From Terriglobia bacterium (GTDB lineage Bacteria > Acidobacteriota > Terriglobia > Bryobacterales > Bryobacteraceae), in assembly GCA_021325235.1 (NCBI GenBank), contig JAJPHN010000037.1, positions 1 to 43,859 on the forward strand: a stretch of DNA of 43,859 nt. Direction: 5' to 3'. This document shows positions 7,899-16,667 of this stretch, in pieces. The notes beneath the pieces were generated by a model that was not told where the DNA came from, did no database searches, and was given only the letters and a program-made list of their open reading frames with translations. The position numbers were made by a program, and so were the translations under genes. Position 1 is the first letter of the stretch; each line of letters begins with the position of its first letter.

Positions 7899-8139
7899 GT
7901 GCGGTCACTCCGTTGGGCTGCGGCTGCGCGCTCGTGGGCAGCGGCTGCGGCGGCGTGAAGGGCTGCAGGCCCGAGCCGTCCGGCTTCAGCTGCCAGGGAC
8001 CTTCGAGGCCCTGCTGCATGCAAATAAACTCGATGTCGTGATTCAGCGAGCCGGCGATCGCCTGCAGCTGAACACGGTAGCGCTCGAAATGCGCGCGTTC
8101 CCGTTCCGAGAACTCGTAAGTCTTTTGTTGGTTTGCCAT
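7891..8139 (-). CDS. small hypothetical protein
   Basis: An 82-residue protein from ATG 8139. A longer frame upstream would overlap the preceding baseplate gene and encodes unlikely sequence, so this start, 5 bp after the previous stop, is preferred. The first 50 residues form a charged helix, followed by a short patch with His-Asp-Ile-Glu-Phe-Ile and a Pro/Gln-rich tail. No family is recognised. Its place between a fibre gene and a baseplate wedge gene suggests a tail-fibre assembly or accessory role. Confidence 0.55.
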   Translation of the reverse strand: MANQQKTYEFSERERAHFERYRVQLQAIAGSLNHDIEFICMQQGLEGPWQLKPDGSGLQPFTPPQPLPTSAQPQPNGVTAHA

Positions 8140-8144
8140 CTCGA

Positions 8145-8618
8145 TTAACCCCACCGGAAGTCGTCCCAAACGGCGGCATTCCAATTGCTCACCAAAGCCG
8201 CGGCGGTGCCCATCGCGCTCTGTTTCAGAGGCGCGGTCTGCGAAGCGGGTGGCTGATTGGTCACAGTGATCGTGCCGAACTGCGTTTCCACCTGGCACGA
8301 GAACTGGAAGGCGCGGGTCGCCGGATTGTAGCTCGTCGCCACATTCGACACACCCTCAACGTAGGGCGTCGTCAGAATGCGCTGCGTAATCAGCAGCGCG
8401 ATCGCGTTCGGGCGTTTGCCGCTGCCGCCCACGCCGAGCATGCTCTGGAAAATCGGCGTGCCGGTATTCAGGTTTTCCCACCACTCGCCCTGCAGCAGTT
8501 TCAGCCGCGTTCCGATCGCCTGTGCAACCGCCGCGAGATCGCTGAGAAAGTTCGCTTGGCCCTGGCCCCAGATCGGGTCGCCATTGGCATCGAGCTGACG
8601 ATAGGTTATGGTCGCCAC
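8145..8618 (-). CDS. baseplate wedge protein, GpW/gp25 or Mu gp46-like
   Basis: A 157-residue protein with a GTG start at 8618. The opening Tyr-Arg-Gln-Leu-Asp-Ala-Asn-Gly-Asp and the middle pattern (Leu-Leu-Gln-Gly-Glu-Trp-Trp, Gly-Thr-Pro-Ile-Phe, then Leu-Ile-Thr-Gln-Arg-Ile-Leu and Val-Glu-Gly-Val) match small baseplate proteins of the gp25/GpW/Mu gp46 type. These build the wedge beside gpJ-like proteins. The gpJ-like and DUF2612 genes lie a short distance upstream, which supports the call; the exact family is uncertain. Confidence 0.65.
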   Translation of the reverse strand: MATITYRQLDANGDPIWGQGQANFLSDLAAVAQAIGTRLKLLQGEWWENLNTGTPIFQSMLGVGGSGKRPNAIALLITQRILTTPYVEGVSNVATSYNPATRAFQFSCQVETQFGTITVTNQPPASQTAPLKQSAMGTAAALVSNWNAAVWDDFRWG

Positions 8619-8621
8619 GCC

Positions 8622-9587
8622 TTAATGCCCGATCGCCAGCCAGCCAACCGAGGCCCCGATATAGCTGCCCGACTGATTCTTCACGTAAATCGTGAACTGC
8701 GTCGTCGGATTGGCCGGCACCAGGCCCGCCGAAACGATGTAGTCACTGTTGTTGCCGGCCGTGCCGTTATCGGTCGCCTGGATGCAGAACGGGTTGGCGG
8801 AAAACGGGACCGGGAAATTCACCGTGATCGAGCCGGAGTTCGGGACCGCGACGGTGCCCCACTGGATGAGCAGGCCGCCCGGTAGCTTCTGATATCCGTT
8901 CTGGCTGAGAGAATTCGGGAACTGAGCCAGCTGCGCGAAATTCGTCGTGACCCACTGCGTGTTTGTGACGCGGTTGCTGTTATCACCGTTGGGCGGCGCA
9001 TTGATGACGGCTGTACCGTTGATGTTCACCTGGCCGTTGAAGCCAGGGTTTGTCTGCGGCGCGAAGTTTTGCGCCACCCAGATGGTGTTTGGAATGCGCC
9101 CGCTGCTGTCGCCTGCGGCTGGCGTCGTCGTGCCTGGCGTGCCCTGGAATTGCGGACTGTTAAGCGGTGCGAAGTTCGCGAGTACCCAGGCGAGTGTCGC
9201 AAAGGAGGCCGCGACCCAACTGGTGTTTGCGATGGCTGCGCTCGAGTCGCCCGCGGGCGGCGTCGGCGTAGTCGGTGTCCCGCTGAGAGCAGGACTCGCG
9301 AGCGGCGCATAGGGCACCATATCGGCTTGCGTCATGATGGCCGCCAGCGCGGCCGCGAGTGCGTTCAGATTCGCATCGGTGACGGTGTAGCCCTTGGACG
9401 ACAGCGCCTGCGCGAGAGCCGCCACGAACGTCGACAGCTGATACAGCACCTTGTTGAGCGTGATGGACGGCAGAATCGAAGGGTTCGCTGCGCCATTTGT
9501 CCGGAGCGCATCGGCTGTATAGGCGGCGTCGGTCTCCTGGTTATTCGCATTCGGATTCCACTGTTGAAAATTACTGCTGCCTGGCAT
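8622..9587 (-). CDS. tail fibre protein with gp53-like C-terminal domain
   Basis: A 321-residue protein. Residues 100-230 contain a repeated unit (Pro-Ala-Gly-Asp-Ser-Ser, then Ile-Ala/Pro-Asn-Thr, Trp-Val-Ala, Phe-Ala) three times, as in many trimeric tail fibres. The C-terminus begins Asn-Gly-Tyr-Gln-Lys-Leu-Pro-Gly-Gly-Leu-Leu-Ile-Gln-Trp-Gly and ends Gly-Trp-Leu-Ala-Ile-Gly-His, the hallmark of the gp53-like fibre C-terminal domain. It lies directly after the baseplate genes and probably binds the host receptor. Confidence 0.8.
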   Translation of the reverse strand: MPGSSNFQQWNPNANNQETDAAYTADALRTNGAANPSILPSITLNKVLYQLSTFVAALAQALSSKGYTVTDANLNALAAALAAIMTQADMVPYAPLASPALSGTPTTPTPPAGDSSAAIANTSWVAASFATLAWVLANFAPLNSPQFQGTPGTTTPAAGDSSGRIPNTIWVAQNFAPQTNPGFNGQVNINGTAVINAPPNGDNSNRVTNTQWVTTNFAQLAQFPNSLSQNGYQKLPGGLLIQWGTVAVPNSGSITVNFPVPFSANPFCIQATDNGTAGNNSDYIVSAGLVPANPTTQFTIYVKNQSGSYIGASVGWLAIGH

Positions 9588-9596
9588 GGAAGCTCC

Positions 9597-10172
9597 CTAG
9601 ATGAGGTGGCCGCGATCGGGCCCGCCGATATATGCCGTGTTCTGGTCCGTGCCGAAGGCCGGCAGAACCGGGAATAGGTAGTTGTAAAGCACGCCCTCGG
9701 GCCGCGGGACGATATAGCCATTGACGATCAGGTCGATCATGATCGACGTGAACGCGCCGGTCAGAATGACGTTCGCGCTCATGTTCTGCGAGTCGATCAC
9801 GCTGATTTGGCCGCCCGGAAACAGGCGCGCCCAGATGCCCTGCAGCTCGTCAATCGTGCCTTGCCACTGGTTCTGCGCGATGCGCGCCTTGAGCAGAATG
9901 CGATACGAGGCGTCGTTGAGTGTCGGGCTGATGTTGTTCGATGGCTGGAAGGCTACCGTGCGGGACTGTCCGATGATCTGACCGAGCACGTCAAGCTGCG
10001 GCCCGATCGCCGTATCCAGATCAAAGCCGGCCGTAAACGAATCCAGGCAGATCGAGGCATCCTGCAGAAGCGAAAGCGGCGCGGCCAGCCAGGCGAGGAA
10101 CTTCGGCGAAAGCTGGTACTCGGATGTGATCAGCCCGAGATAGTAGCTCGTCGTGGGATAGGGTGCCGACAT
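9597..10172 (-). CDS. DUF2612 baseplate protein
   Basis: A 191-residue protein from ATG 10172; the longer upstream extension overlaps the gpJ gene in another frame and is rejected. Its pattern (Tyr-Leu-Gly-Leu-Ile-Thr-Ser-Glu-Tyr, then Phe-Asp-Leu-Asp-Thr-Ala-Ile-Gly-Pro-Gln-Leu-Asp-Val-Leu-Gly, Tyr-Arg-Ile-Leu-Leu-Lys-Ala-Arg-Ile) is that of DUF2612. These phage proteins follow the gpJ gene and link baseplate to fibres. It starts 4 bp after the gpJ stop, consistent with a stoichiometric baseplate partner. Confidence 0.8.
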   Translation of the reverse strand: MSAPYPTTSYYLGLITSEYQLSPKFLAWLAAPLSLLQDASICLDSFTAGFDLDTAIGPQLDVLGQIIGQSRTVAFQPSNNISPTLNDASYRILLKARIAQNQWQGTIDELQGIWARLFPGGQISVIDSQNMSANVILTGAFTSIMIDLIVNGYIVPRPEGVLYNYLFPVLPAFGTDQNTAYIGGPDRGHLI

Positions 10173-10176
10173 GATG

Positions 10177-11355
10177 TCAGACCATTGCCAACGAGATGTT
10201 TCCGATCGAACCGCTCGCCACCTGATAGAACAGCAGCGTAATATCGAGCGAGGTTGTCGGGTTCGGGCTGGTACCGGCAAACAGACCTTTGATCGAAAAC
10301 ATCGGCAGCGACAGGTTCGGCATGACAGACAGGGCGGCCCCATACAGCGCCGAGATCGTGATGGACTCACCGATCTGCAGGCTGTTCAGATAATTGGCAA
10401 CCGCCGTCTGGATCGCCGCACCGGTCGATGACGAATATCCGGCGAGCGGGTGAACATTCAGCGTGACGTAAATTGGCACGTAGGTCGGGCGATAGAAGCT
10501 GATCGGCATCGTCGCGCCGGTGTACGGATCGGTGACAGTAACGGTATCGGTGCCGTTCGTGTAGCAGCCGATCGAGCGGTTGTTGTAGATCGCCTGCGCG
10601 ACCGCCGCATCCGTGCCGTTTTCCACCACACACGTGATCGAGTGCGGCGGGTTGCCATAGCTGTCGGTCGCGTTCGTTGGGTTCTCGAGGATGTTGTAAC
10701 GCGTGACGCCTGGCACGGCCGCGATCCCGGCTTGCGTTCCTGCGAGCATGCTACGCGAGGGCAGGGCAACCGAGAGCGACTGGCGCGCGCGCAACTGTGC
10801 ATCGGTTTCGATCGGCTGACCGGCCGAAGCCGGTACGGTATTCGTAACCGCAGTCCAGCCGGCGGTGGGCGTAGCGATGATGGAGATCTGCCCAATCGCC
10901 GCGTTGATGTTGCCCGAGGTCGAGCACGTCGCGGTGACGGTCACGGTGCCGCCGGTTTGAATCGTGACCTGCGGCGGCAGATTCCACGTGTATCCGTTTA
11001 CGTCCCGGACGACGCCATTTGTGATCACCGTGCCGGTCGTTCCAGTGATGACTACCGGGCAGGTCGAGTAGGAAGCGACCTTACGCGTGAGGCCGTTCAG
11101 CTTGACGATGCTGTCCAGGTCGGCGCCAATCGCGGTCAGCGGAGCTCGCGCGTTATAGACCAGCTGCAGCGCCTGCATCGTGTCCGAGATCTTCAGCGCA
11201 ACGGCGCTGATGAACTGGTAGTCCGCCGAGTCCGGGCCCATGTACACGTTCTGCCCATAGATGGTTTGGAACTGGCCGAGCAGGTCGTTGAGGATATCGG
11301 CATAGGCCGGAATCGACAAGCCGGAGGAGCCGAGGTACGGAGGGATGTATGCCAT
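10177..11355 (-). CDS. baseplate J-like protein (Mu gp47 type)
   Basis: A 392-residue protein. The N-terminus (Asp-Ile-Leu-Asn-Asp-Leu-Leu, then Gly-Ala-Asp-Leu-Asp-Ser-Ile-Val) and the beta-rich middle with Thr-Asp-Ala-Gln-Leu-Arg-Ala-Arg are typical of baseplate J/gp47 proteins. The later Val-Thr-Arg-Tyr-Asn-Ile-Leu-Glu-Asn segment fits too. These proteins form the wedge of contractile tails. It is followed by DUF2612 and a wedge protein, as in other myoviruses. The start at 11355 faces a plus-strand gene about 50 bp away. Confidence 0.85.
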   Translation of the reverse strand: MAYIPPYLGSSGLSIPAYADILNDLLGQFQTIYGQNVYMGPDSADYQFISAVALKISDTMQALQLVYNARAPLTAIGADLDSIVKLNGLTRKVASYSTCPVVITGTTGTVITNGVVRDVNGYTWNLPPQVTIQTGGTVTVTATCSTSGNINAAIGQISIIATPTAGWTAVTNTVPASAGQPIETDAQLRARQSLSVALPSRSMLAGTQAGIAAVPGVTRYNILENPTNATDSYGNPPHSITCVVENGTDAAVAQAIYNNRSIGCYTNGTDTVTVTDPYTGATMPISFYRPTYVPIYVTLNVHPLAGYSSSTGAAIQTAVANYLNSLQIGESITISALYGAALSVMPNLSLPMFSIKGLFAGTSPNPTTSLDITLLFYQVASGSIGNISLAMV

Positions 11356-11406
11356 CGATGGTCTAGTACTGCAGGCGGAAAAGCCCTATTTCAAAACTGC
11401 CTGTTT

Positions 11407-11856
11407 ATGAGCGATAAGAGAGACGTCATGTCATTCATTACGCCGCGCGGAGGTTGGGATGCGCCGGGTGGGAACCAGCCCGGCGACGCTCAGCCACAGC
11501 AGTTCCCGAAGTACATCTATGATCCGGCCCAGCCGGCGCGCCAGCCCTCGCTGCTGAACGAGCTGCGCTCGATGAGCACGATGGAAACCGCTCGCCTCAG
11601 CTTTGGCGCCTCGGTGGGCGTTGCTACAGGTGTAGCCGCCGCCCGCCTGGCCACCGGCCTGCTTTTCACGATCGGCTTCGGGCTGTTTGTCGGCTGGTGC
11701 CTTTGGTTCTGCTTTCTGCCGTTTGTGGTCATCGCGCTCGCTGCCGGCAAAATCGCCGCTCCCTTCGTCTGGCTGGTCATCGGCGCGCCTGTTTGGGGTT
11801 CGACCATCTGGTTTGTTGGATACCTGCGGTGCCAGTTCCGCCGGCTGAGGCAGTAG
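11407..11856 (+). CDS. plus-strand membrane-protein moron
   Basis: A 149-residue protein from ATG 11407, read opposite to the surrounding late genes. The first 45 residues are polar with many Pro/Gln, followed by a short amphipathic helix. Then come about three hydrophobic segments (roughly 65-85, 88-110 and 115-138) and a basic C-terminus. It occupies the space between the gpJ and spike genes, with convergent stops 3 bp apart. A lysogenic-conversion (moron) role is inferred from orientation; the family is not recognised. A longer upstream frame is a shadow of the gpJ gene. Confidence 0.65.
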   Translation: MSDKRDVMSFITPRGGWDAPGGNQPGDAQPQQFPKYIYDPAQPARQPSLLNELRSMSTMETARLSFGASVGVATGVAAARLATGLLFTIGFGLFVGWCLWFCFLPFVVIALAAGKIAAPFVWLVIGAPVWGSTIWFVGYLRCQFRRLRQ

Positions 11857-11858
11857 TA

Positions 11859-12587
11859 CTAAACAACCGGTCCGCTCGTCGATCCGCCCGACTGCACGCC
11901 CGAGTGCGTATGCGTTAGAAAGTTGCGGCCCTCGATGATCGTATTACCGCTGCCCGATACATTCACCTGGGCGCTGCCCGTTACGTTCACGGTCGATCCG
12001 CTGACGGTAGCCTGGCCCGATGCATTCACCTGGACCGTTTGCGCCGTCACTGTAACCTGATTCGCGGCGACATCGATTTTCACCGTTCCGTCGTCCTTGC
12101 GCAGTTGCGCCGAGCTCGTCGAGTAGCTCGGCAGCACGCGCGGCTGGCTCCAGCAGCCCATAATGGCGAAGCCATCGGATAAATCATGACGCCTGGTCGT
12201 TGCCTGATCCTGCGGCTGCGAAGCGCCGGCCGAGCCCGCGCCCTGCTGCCACCAGGAATCGACGGACATATCAGCGAAAACAACCAGGCACTCATCGCCC
12301 GGCTCTATCGGCAGGGTCAGTGTAAACCCGCCGGCGCGCGGCAGCACGACGGGAACATCGGCGAGCAGTGGAAGCGGGCGCTTGGTCGGCACGCCGCCGA
12401 TCCGGACCTCCTCGTTCAGCGCCGGCAGAACCGTAACCGTCTGCTTTGCGGCGTTGAACGACTGCACGATACCCGGGATGGCCACGCGCAGGCGGCGGTT
12501 GATTGCCTCCTCGAGCTTATGAAAACGCGACGGCGAAGCGCCGATCCGCTCCGAGATCGTCAGGCCGTAGCCCTGCGTCGTACTCAT
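11859..12587 (-). CDS. baseplate central spike, Gp138-like
   Basis: A 242-residue protein. Residues of about 20-110 are an OB-like domain (Ala-Ile-Pro-Gly-Ile-Val, Val-Thr-Val-Leu-Pro, Pro-Gly-Asp-Glu-Cys-Leu-Val) matching the Gp138 N-terminal family. From about 165 it becomes a Val/Thr/Ser/Asn repeat, the beta-helical spike. It ends with His-Thr-His-Ser-Gly-Val-Gln, the usual metal-binding tip signature of contractile-tail spikes. Start and stop overlap neighbours by 4 bp or less, so it is part of the baseplate operon. Confidence 0.85.
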   Translation of the reverse strand: MSTTQGYGLTISERIGASPSRFHKLEEAINRRLRVAIPGIVQSFNAAKQTVTVLPALNEEVRIGGVPTKRPLPLLADVPVVLPRAGGFTLTLPIEPGDECLVVFADMSVDSWWQQGAGSAGASQPQDQATTRRHDLSDGFAIMGCWSQPRVLPSYSTSSAQLRKDDGTVKIDVAANQVTVTAQTVQVNASGQATVSGSTVNVTGSAQVNVSGSGNTIIEGRNFLTHTHSGVQSGGSTSGPVV

Positions 12588-13657
12588 CCGGTGGCTCCCA
12601 TCAACGGCTGATAGATGCGCGCATACTCAGGCGTGATTCCCTCGACCTCGGTATGCCAATCGTTTCCGCGCGTATCGCCGACGTGCCGCAGGCCGGCGAC
12701 GATAAACAGGCCGTCCTGATCGAGCAGCGATGGCACGCTCGTCGGGCCCGGCATTTTAGCCATCATGCGAACGACGGACATATCGAGCTTCACCAGCTGC
12801 CCGAGCTCCAGCTGTGAATCGAGCAGCACCCGGAACGACGCGCCGAGTTCGGTTTGCTGCGGTGCGCCGATGAGCGTTTGCTTGGTCAAGCCGGTCGAGC
12901 TCTGGGTGTTCGGCAGATTAGTGATAATCGGCGGCGCATACACGATATCCGGCGTCGTCGCCCGCGGCACGAGCGATCGCAAGTTCAGGCCCTTGGGACT
13001 GATCCACATGTTCAGTTTCTTTGTCGCGGCGATTTGCGCGAGCAGATACGACGGGCGGTTGAAAACCGACTGCGCGCGCGGAATGGCCACGGAGTTCAGC
13101 GACGGGTCGATGTACTCGACTGCCATGCCGGCCGCCGTCGCGATCTGTTGCGCCATGCTCGCAAGCGTCGTGCCTGCCGCGAAGGACTGGCTGATTTGGG
13201 TCGTTTCGTCCTCGTACAGCCCAAGCAGGCAGCGCAGACGCAGCCGCAGCTCGGTCGCATCGTTGCGTTCCCACATCACCTGAAACACGCGCCCTCGCCA
13301 AATCAGGTCCGTATCCGGGTTGAAGTACTTCTGATAGCCGGCGCTGATCGTTACCAGGTCGCTTTTCTGAATAGCGGTCGTGAAGGTGGGCCCGAAGTTG
13401 CCTACCACCCGGCCCGTCTGCGCCGTGGGAGCATCCGCGCCTAACGCCTGGCCGGCAGCGACCGACAGATTGTAAATCTCGATATCGGCGCACCAGTAGA
13501 TCGGCAGCGGTGACCGTTCGATCGAGAACGAAACGCGCAGCGCCTCGTTCTCCCAGGCGCTGTTGGAAACAACGATGTGGTCGCCCGCCTGCGTATCGAT
13601 CGTTACTTTCCAGGCGCGACCGAAAAAGGCAGGCTGTGCCGACACCGCGGCGCTCAT
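12584..13657 (-). CDS. baseplate hub protein
   Basis: A 357-residue protein. It has the two-domain layout of phage hubs: a beta-barrel N-terminal part with Asp-Ile-Glu-Ile-Tyr-Asn-Leu and Thr-Ile-Ser-Ala-Gly-Tyr. A middle part has Ala-Ser-Met-Ala-Gln-Gln-Ile-Ala-Thr-Ala-Ala-Gly and Leu-Leu-Ala-Gln-Ile-Ala. The C-terminal barrel ends near Gly-Asp-Thr-Arg-Gly-Asn-Asp-Trp. It overlaps the spike gene by 4 bp and follows the plug gene with the same overlap, an order seen in related myoviruses. The family identity is by position and pattern (gp44/gpD type). Confidence 0.75.
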   Translation of the reverse strand: MSAAVSAQPAFFGRAWKVTIDTQAGDHIVVSNSAWENEALRVSFSIERSPLPIYWCADIEIYNLSVAAGQALGADAPTAQTGRVVGNFGPTFTTAIQKSDLVTISAGYQKYFNPDTDLIWRGRVFQVMWERNDATELRLRLRCLLGLYEDETTQISQSFAAGTTLASMAQQIATAAGMAVEYIDPSLNSVAIPRAQSVFNRPSYLLAQIAATKKLNMWISPKGLNLRSLVPRATTPDIVYAPPIITNLPNTQSSTGLTKQTLIGAPQQTELGASFRVLLDSQLELGQLVKLDMSVVRMMAKMPGPTSVPSLLDQDGLFIVAGLRHVGDTRGNDWHTEVEGITPEYARIYQPLMGATG

Positions 13658-13995
13658 ACAGTCGGCGTGTCACTCCAAATCAGTTGAAAATCTGAGCCCA
13701 GGTTAGCCGAGGTCGGATACTCGGCGGCCACCCCACTCGCGTTCACGACGTAAGCACTGCCGATCGCCAGATACCGCTGCTGCTGCAGCAGGTTCGCCGC
13801 CGGATAAAAGCCGGTGAGGAGCGGAATGGAGTCAACGAGCAGGTTTCCCAGCCGGTCGCTGATCGTCATCACCCAATAGCGTGCCACCTCGTTGTAGCGC
13901 AACTGCAACCGAAGCGTTACGGTTCCGCCGTCGATCGAGAGCGCGACCGTGAGGGTTTGGTTCGGCGCCGATGTGAGCGGAATGACTTGATCCAT
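13654..13995 (-). CDS. phage baseplate plug protein
   Basis: A 113-residue beta-rich protein. Arg-Leu-Gln-Leu-Arg-Tyr-Asn-Glu, then Tyr-Trp-Val-Met-Thr-Ile, Gly-Asn-Leu-Leu-Val and Ile-Pro-Leu-Leu-Thr-Gly match the phage baseplate plug family (DUF6983). It lies between the Dit-like gene and the hub gene, as in other phages with this module, and overlaps the hub start by 4 bp. It probably closes the central channel of the baseplate. Confidence 0.75.
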   Translation of the reverse strand: MDQVIPLTSAPNQTLTVALSIDGGTVTLRLQLRYNEVARYWVMTISDRLGNLLVDSIPLLTGFYPAANLLQQQRYLAIGSAYVVNASGVAAEYPTSANLGSDFQLIWSDTPTV

Positions 13996-13998
13996 TTC

Positions 13999-14844
13999 TT
14001 ACGAAAACAGCTTCGACAGGCTCGAAACCGGAAAGCTAGACCACGAGCCCGCGCCCGGAATAGCCGGCATCGAGGGCACGTTCGGATAGCTCGTCGCGGC
14101 CACATTGTTCTGCTTCTCGATGGCGCCCGGCACGGGCTGCGCCTGCGCTGTGCCGGCTGCCGACTGTACGGTCGCGGCCGGGCGGCCCGAGGCAGTTCCG
14201 TCGATAATGTCGCCCGATACAATCCCGGAGCTCGTCGCGGTCGCGGTCGCTAGGAAGATCTCGCTAAAGGTAACAGTGGCCCGGAGCCCGTACAGCGTTT
14301 TGCTCGTATCAGTAGCCGAAACGCTTTCGACGAGCATGTTCTCGTAGGTCGCGAGCCGGGTTGTAAGCGTTACGAGCTGCCGCGACCGCTGCAGGTCGAG
14401 CAGCGTTTGAAACGCCGCGACCGACTTCGACGAGGCACTCTCCCAGCCGTTCGGCTGGTAGCTGTCCATCGCGTCGCTCATTCCGATTTCGAGCACAACC
14501 CGCGCCGGTAATTTATACGCATGATCGGTGATGTTGGCGCCGGTCTGCACCGGATGCTCCGTGCGGCGCAGCTCGTGCGCATGCTCGGCGTGCAGTATCG
14601 CGTCGAAAACATACACGGTCGGCGGGTCCTGAAAGGCCGCCGTAGGCGCCGTGGGATTGCCGAACATGTCCGGCGGGCCCGGAAGCGGCGGCTGGACCGT
14701 TCCAGGAACAGTAATGGCCGTCTGCGCCGGTTGATGCCAGGCCGCCGGCCGGTAGGGCCCGTTACCGGGCTGCGGCGCGCTTAGGGAGCCCATCACTTTC
14801 CCGACTAGCGGCGTGAGTTGGTTCAGTGCAAAAAACGTTGCCAT
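13999..14844 (-). CDS. Dit-like phage tail protein
   Basis: A 281-residue protein from ATG 14844; upstream extension would run into the tape-measure gene. A Pro-rich N-terminus (20-70) precedes a domain (about 70-200) with His-Ala-Glu-His-Ala-His-Glu-Leu, Pro-Ala-Arg-Val-Val-Leu-Glu-Ile, and Asp-Ala-Met. That domain carries Thr-Tyr-Glu-Asn-Met-Leu-Val-Glu and is typical of Dit-like tail proteins, which sit at the tube-baseplate junction. The Ala/Pro-rich C-terminus is probably flexible. It lies between the tape measure and the plug. Confidence 0.7.
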   Translation of the reverse strand: MATFFALNQLTPLVGKVMGSLSAPQPGNGPYRPAAWHQPAQTAITVPGTVQPPLPGPPDMFGNPTAPTAAFQDPPTVYVFDAILHAEHAHELRRTEHPVQTGANITDHAYKLPARVVLEIGMSDAMDSYQPNGWESASSKSVAAFQTLLDLQRSRQLVTLTTRLATYENMLVESVSATDTSKTLYGLRATVTFSEIFLATATATSSGIVSGDIIDGTASGRPAATVQSAAGTAQAQPVPGAIEKQNNVAATSYPNVPSMPAIPGAGSWSSFPVSSLSKLFS

Positions 14845-14848
14845 CGTG

Positions 14849-16654
14849 TCACTGCGCCGGCGCGAGTTGCGCCAGGTCGAGTTGCGTTTGCTGCTGCAGC
14901 GCACGGCGCACGCCGCGGACAGCGCCCTCGAGGGTCGCCTGCTGGATTTGCTCGGGCGTTGCGCCTGGCTGCGAAATCTGCACGGTTATTCCGCCTACAT
15001 CGATCTGCTGCGCCCGCCCAAGCACGCTGCTTGCGTAGCCGGCGACATCGCCGCGCAGGGACCGGTGGTAACGCAGGGCCGCGTCGACGTTCCCCGGGCC
15101 GGCGTTGTACGCCTCGAGCGCCGCCTGCCAGTTGCCCTGGTAGCGCCGGTATAGCTGCGCGAGGTACTGAACGCCTCCGTGGATGTTCTGATAAGGGTCG
15201 TTCGGGTCGACGCCGAGGTCGCGGGCGGTGCCCGGCTCCAGTTGCATGACGCCGAGGGCGCCGGCGTTGCTCGCTATCACGCGCCCGGCTCTATCGAACT
15301 GCCGAATACCGCTCTCCTGCAGGCCGACTGATAGCGCTACGCGCGGGTCGATGTTGGCCGCCTGCGCTTCGCGGATGATGGCATCGCGGTACTCGCGCAC
15401 AGCATTTCCCATTTCACGCAGCGGCATCGCCTCGGTGGCGCGCATCGGCTCAAGGTCACTTGGGTTTGACAGGCCGGGCAGCAGGGCCTCGCGCGCACGT
15501 CCTGCGCCATAGCCGGCCGCGCCGCCAAGGATCGCGCCGCCACCTACGCCGGCGGCTGTGCCGATACCGCCGAGCAGGGTGCCGAGCGCCGCGCCCGCCG
15601 CCGTGCCGGCACCCGGGAACAGCATCGTGCCGAGTGCGGCGCCGGCCATCGTTCCAAGCGTTCCGCCCGCCACGCCCAGGCCCGTACTGCCACCAATGGC
15701 GCCGAGGATCGCGCCGGCCTCGCCGGTCAGATCACCCAGGCCGGCCTTCAGCTCGCCGAACGCTTTCGAGAAATGCCCAAACAGCGCGTAGCTTATGGCG
15801 CTTACCAGATGCAGAACGATCTTTTCCACAAGCGTCATCGCCTGCGCGAACTCGGCCGCCCAATGCACGACGTGCTCGAGCGCGCCGGCCAGGCTATGAA
15901 AGCTTAACTCGGTGCCGCGGATCGAGTCATCGCCTGAAAACTCGGCCACTAGATTGACGAAGGCCTGCGCGGCGATGCCGAACATCTCGCCGAGCGATTT
16001 TACGATGAGCCAGGTATCCTTCAGCACCGGGACAAGCTCGGAGGCGACCGTATCGGCTATGTCCGGTATGTGCTCGGCGAGCCAGGCGCCGAACTGCTGC
16101 AGCCTCGCGTACACGTCGTCGATGGTCGTGCCGAACTTTTCAAACAGCGCGGAAACGAACTGCATCGACAGGAACTTCATCTCGGTGCCGAGCTTCCCGA
16201 GCTCGCCGCGAAAGTCGCGGATGCGTCGCATGCGGTCCTCAAAATCCGGGCCCAGCTGCTGCTGCAGCCGGTCGATCAGTTCGAACTGCTCGACGGCGCG
16301 GGCCCGCAGCTCCGGGTCCCAAATCATTTCTTCGAGCGAAACGCCGAGCGCGTCGGTAGCGATTGTCAGCTTGCGGGCCGTGTCCTGCGACGTGAACATG
16401 TGCAGGGCGAACAGCCGATACTCCTGATCGGCCATCGCGACATGATCGGCCAGGCCGAGAACAGCCGTGCTGACCGCAGCAAACGCGCCCGTTATGGCGG
16501 CCTGCCACTTCAGCATGTGCCCGGCGATGAGGCCGGTATGGCCCTCGACGAGCGAGGCCGCCTGCTTCAGCGCAGTATTGAACTGATTAAGCTGCGGCTG
16601 GTTGACCTGGAAGCCCAGCGAGACCAGGTAGCTGCGAAGAACGTTTGGGTCCAT
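14849..16654 (-). CDS. tape measure protein with lytic transglycosylase domain
   Basis: A 601-residue protein. The first 300 residues are helical and fit a tape measure. A Gly/Ala-rich hydrophobic region follows (about 310-385), likely membrane-active. Residues of about 425-535 form an SLT lytic transglycosylase domain with Gln-Glu-Ser-Gly (catalytic Glu447), Gly-Val-Met-Gln-Leu and Ala-Tyr-Asn-Ala-Gly-Pro-Gly-Asn-Val. The domain would cut peptidoglycan during DNA entry. If all 601 residues scale at 1.5 angstrom each, the tail would be about 90 nm, a rough inference. It follows the chaperone genes directly. Confidence 0.9.
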   Translation of the reverse strand: MDPNVLRSYLVSLGFQVNQPQLNQFNTALKQAASLVEGHTGLIAGHMLKWQAAITGAFAAVSTAVLGLADHVAMADQEYRLFALHMFTSQDTARKLTIATDALGVSLEEMIWDPELRARAVEQFELIDRLQQQLGPDFEDRMRRIRDFRGELGKLGTEMKFLSMQFVSALFEKFGTTIDDVYARLQQFGAWLAEHIPDIADTVASELVPVLKDTWLIVKSLGEMFGIAAQAFVNLVAEFSGDDSIRGTELSFHSLAGALEHVVHWAAEFAQAMTLVEKIVLHLVSAISYALFGHFSKAFGELKAGLGDLTGEAGAILGAIGGSTGLGVAGGTLGTMAGAALGTMLFPGAGTAAGAALGTLLGGIGTAAGVGGGAILGGAAGYGAGRAREALLPGLSNPSDLEPMRATEAMPLREMGNAVREYRDAIIREAQAANIDPRVALSVGLQESGIRQFDRAGRVIASNAGALGVMQLEPGTARDLGVDPNDPYQNIHGGVQYLAQLYRRYQGNWQAALEAYNAGPGNVDAALRYHRSLRGDVAGYASSVLGRAQQIDVGGITVQISQPGATPEQIQQATLEGAVRGVRRALQQQTQLDLAQLAPAQ

Positions 16655-16667
16655 TTATGCGTGCAGG

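Noticed and set aside
8140-8298. N-terminal extension of the 82-residue gene to 8298
   Set aside because: It overlaps the wedge gene in another frame and has poor sequence; ATG 8139 just after the wedge stop is better.
10450-11406. Upstream part of a 468-residue plus-strand frame
   Set aside because: It is antisense to the gpJ-like gene with Arg-rich low-quality sequence. Only the last 149 residues, from ATG 11407, look like a real membrane protein.
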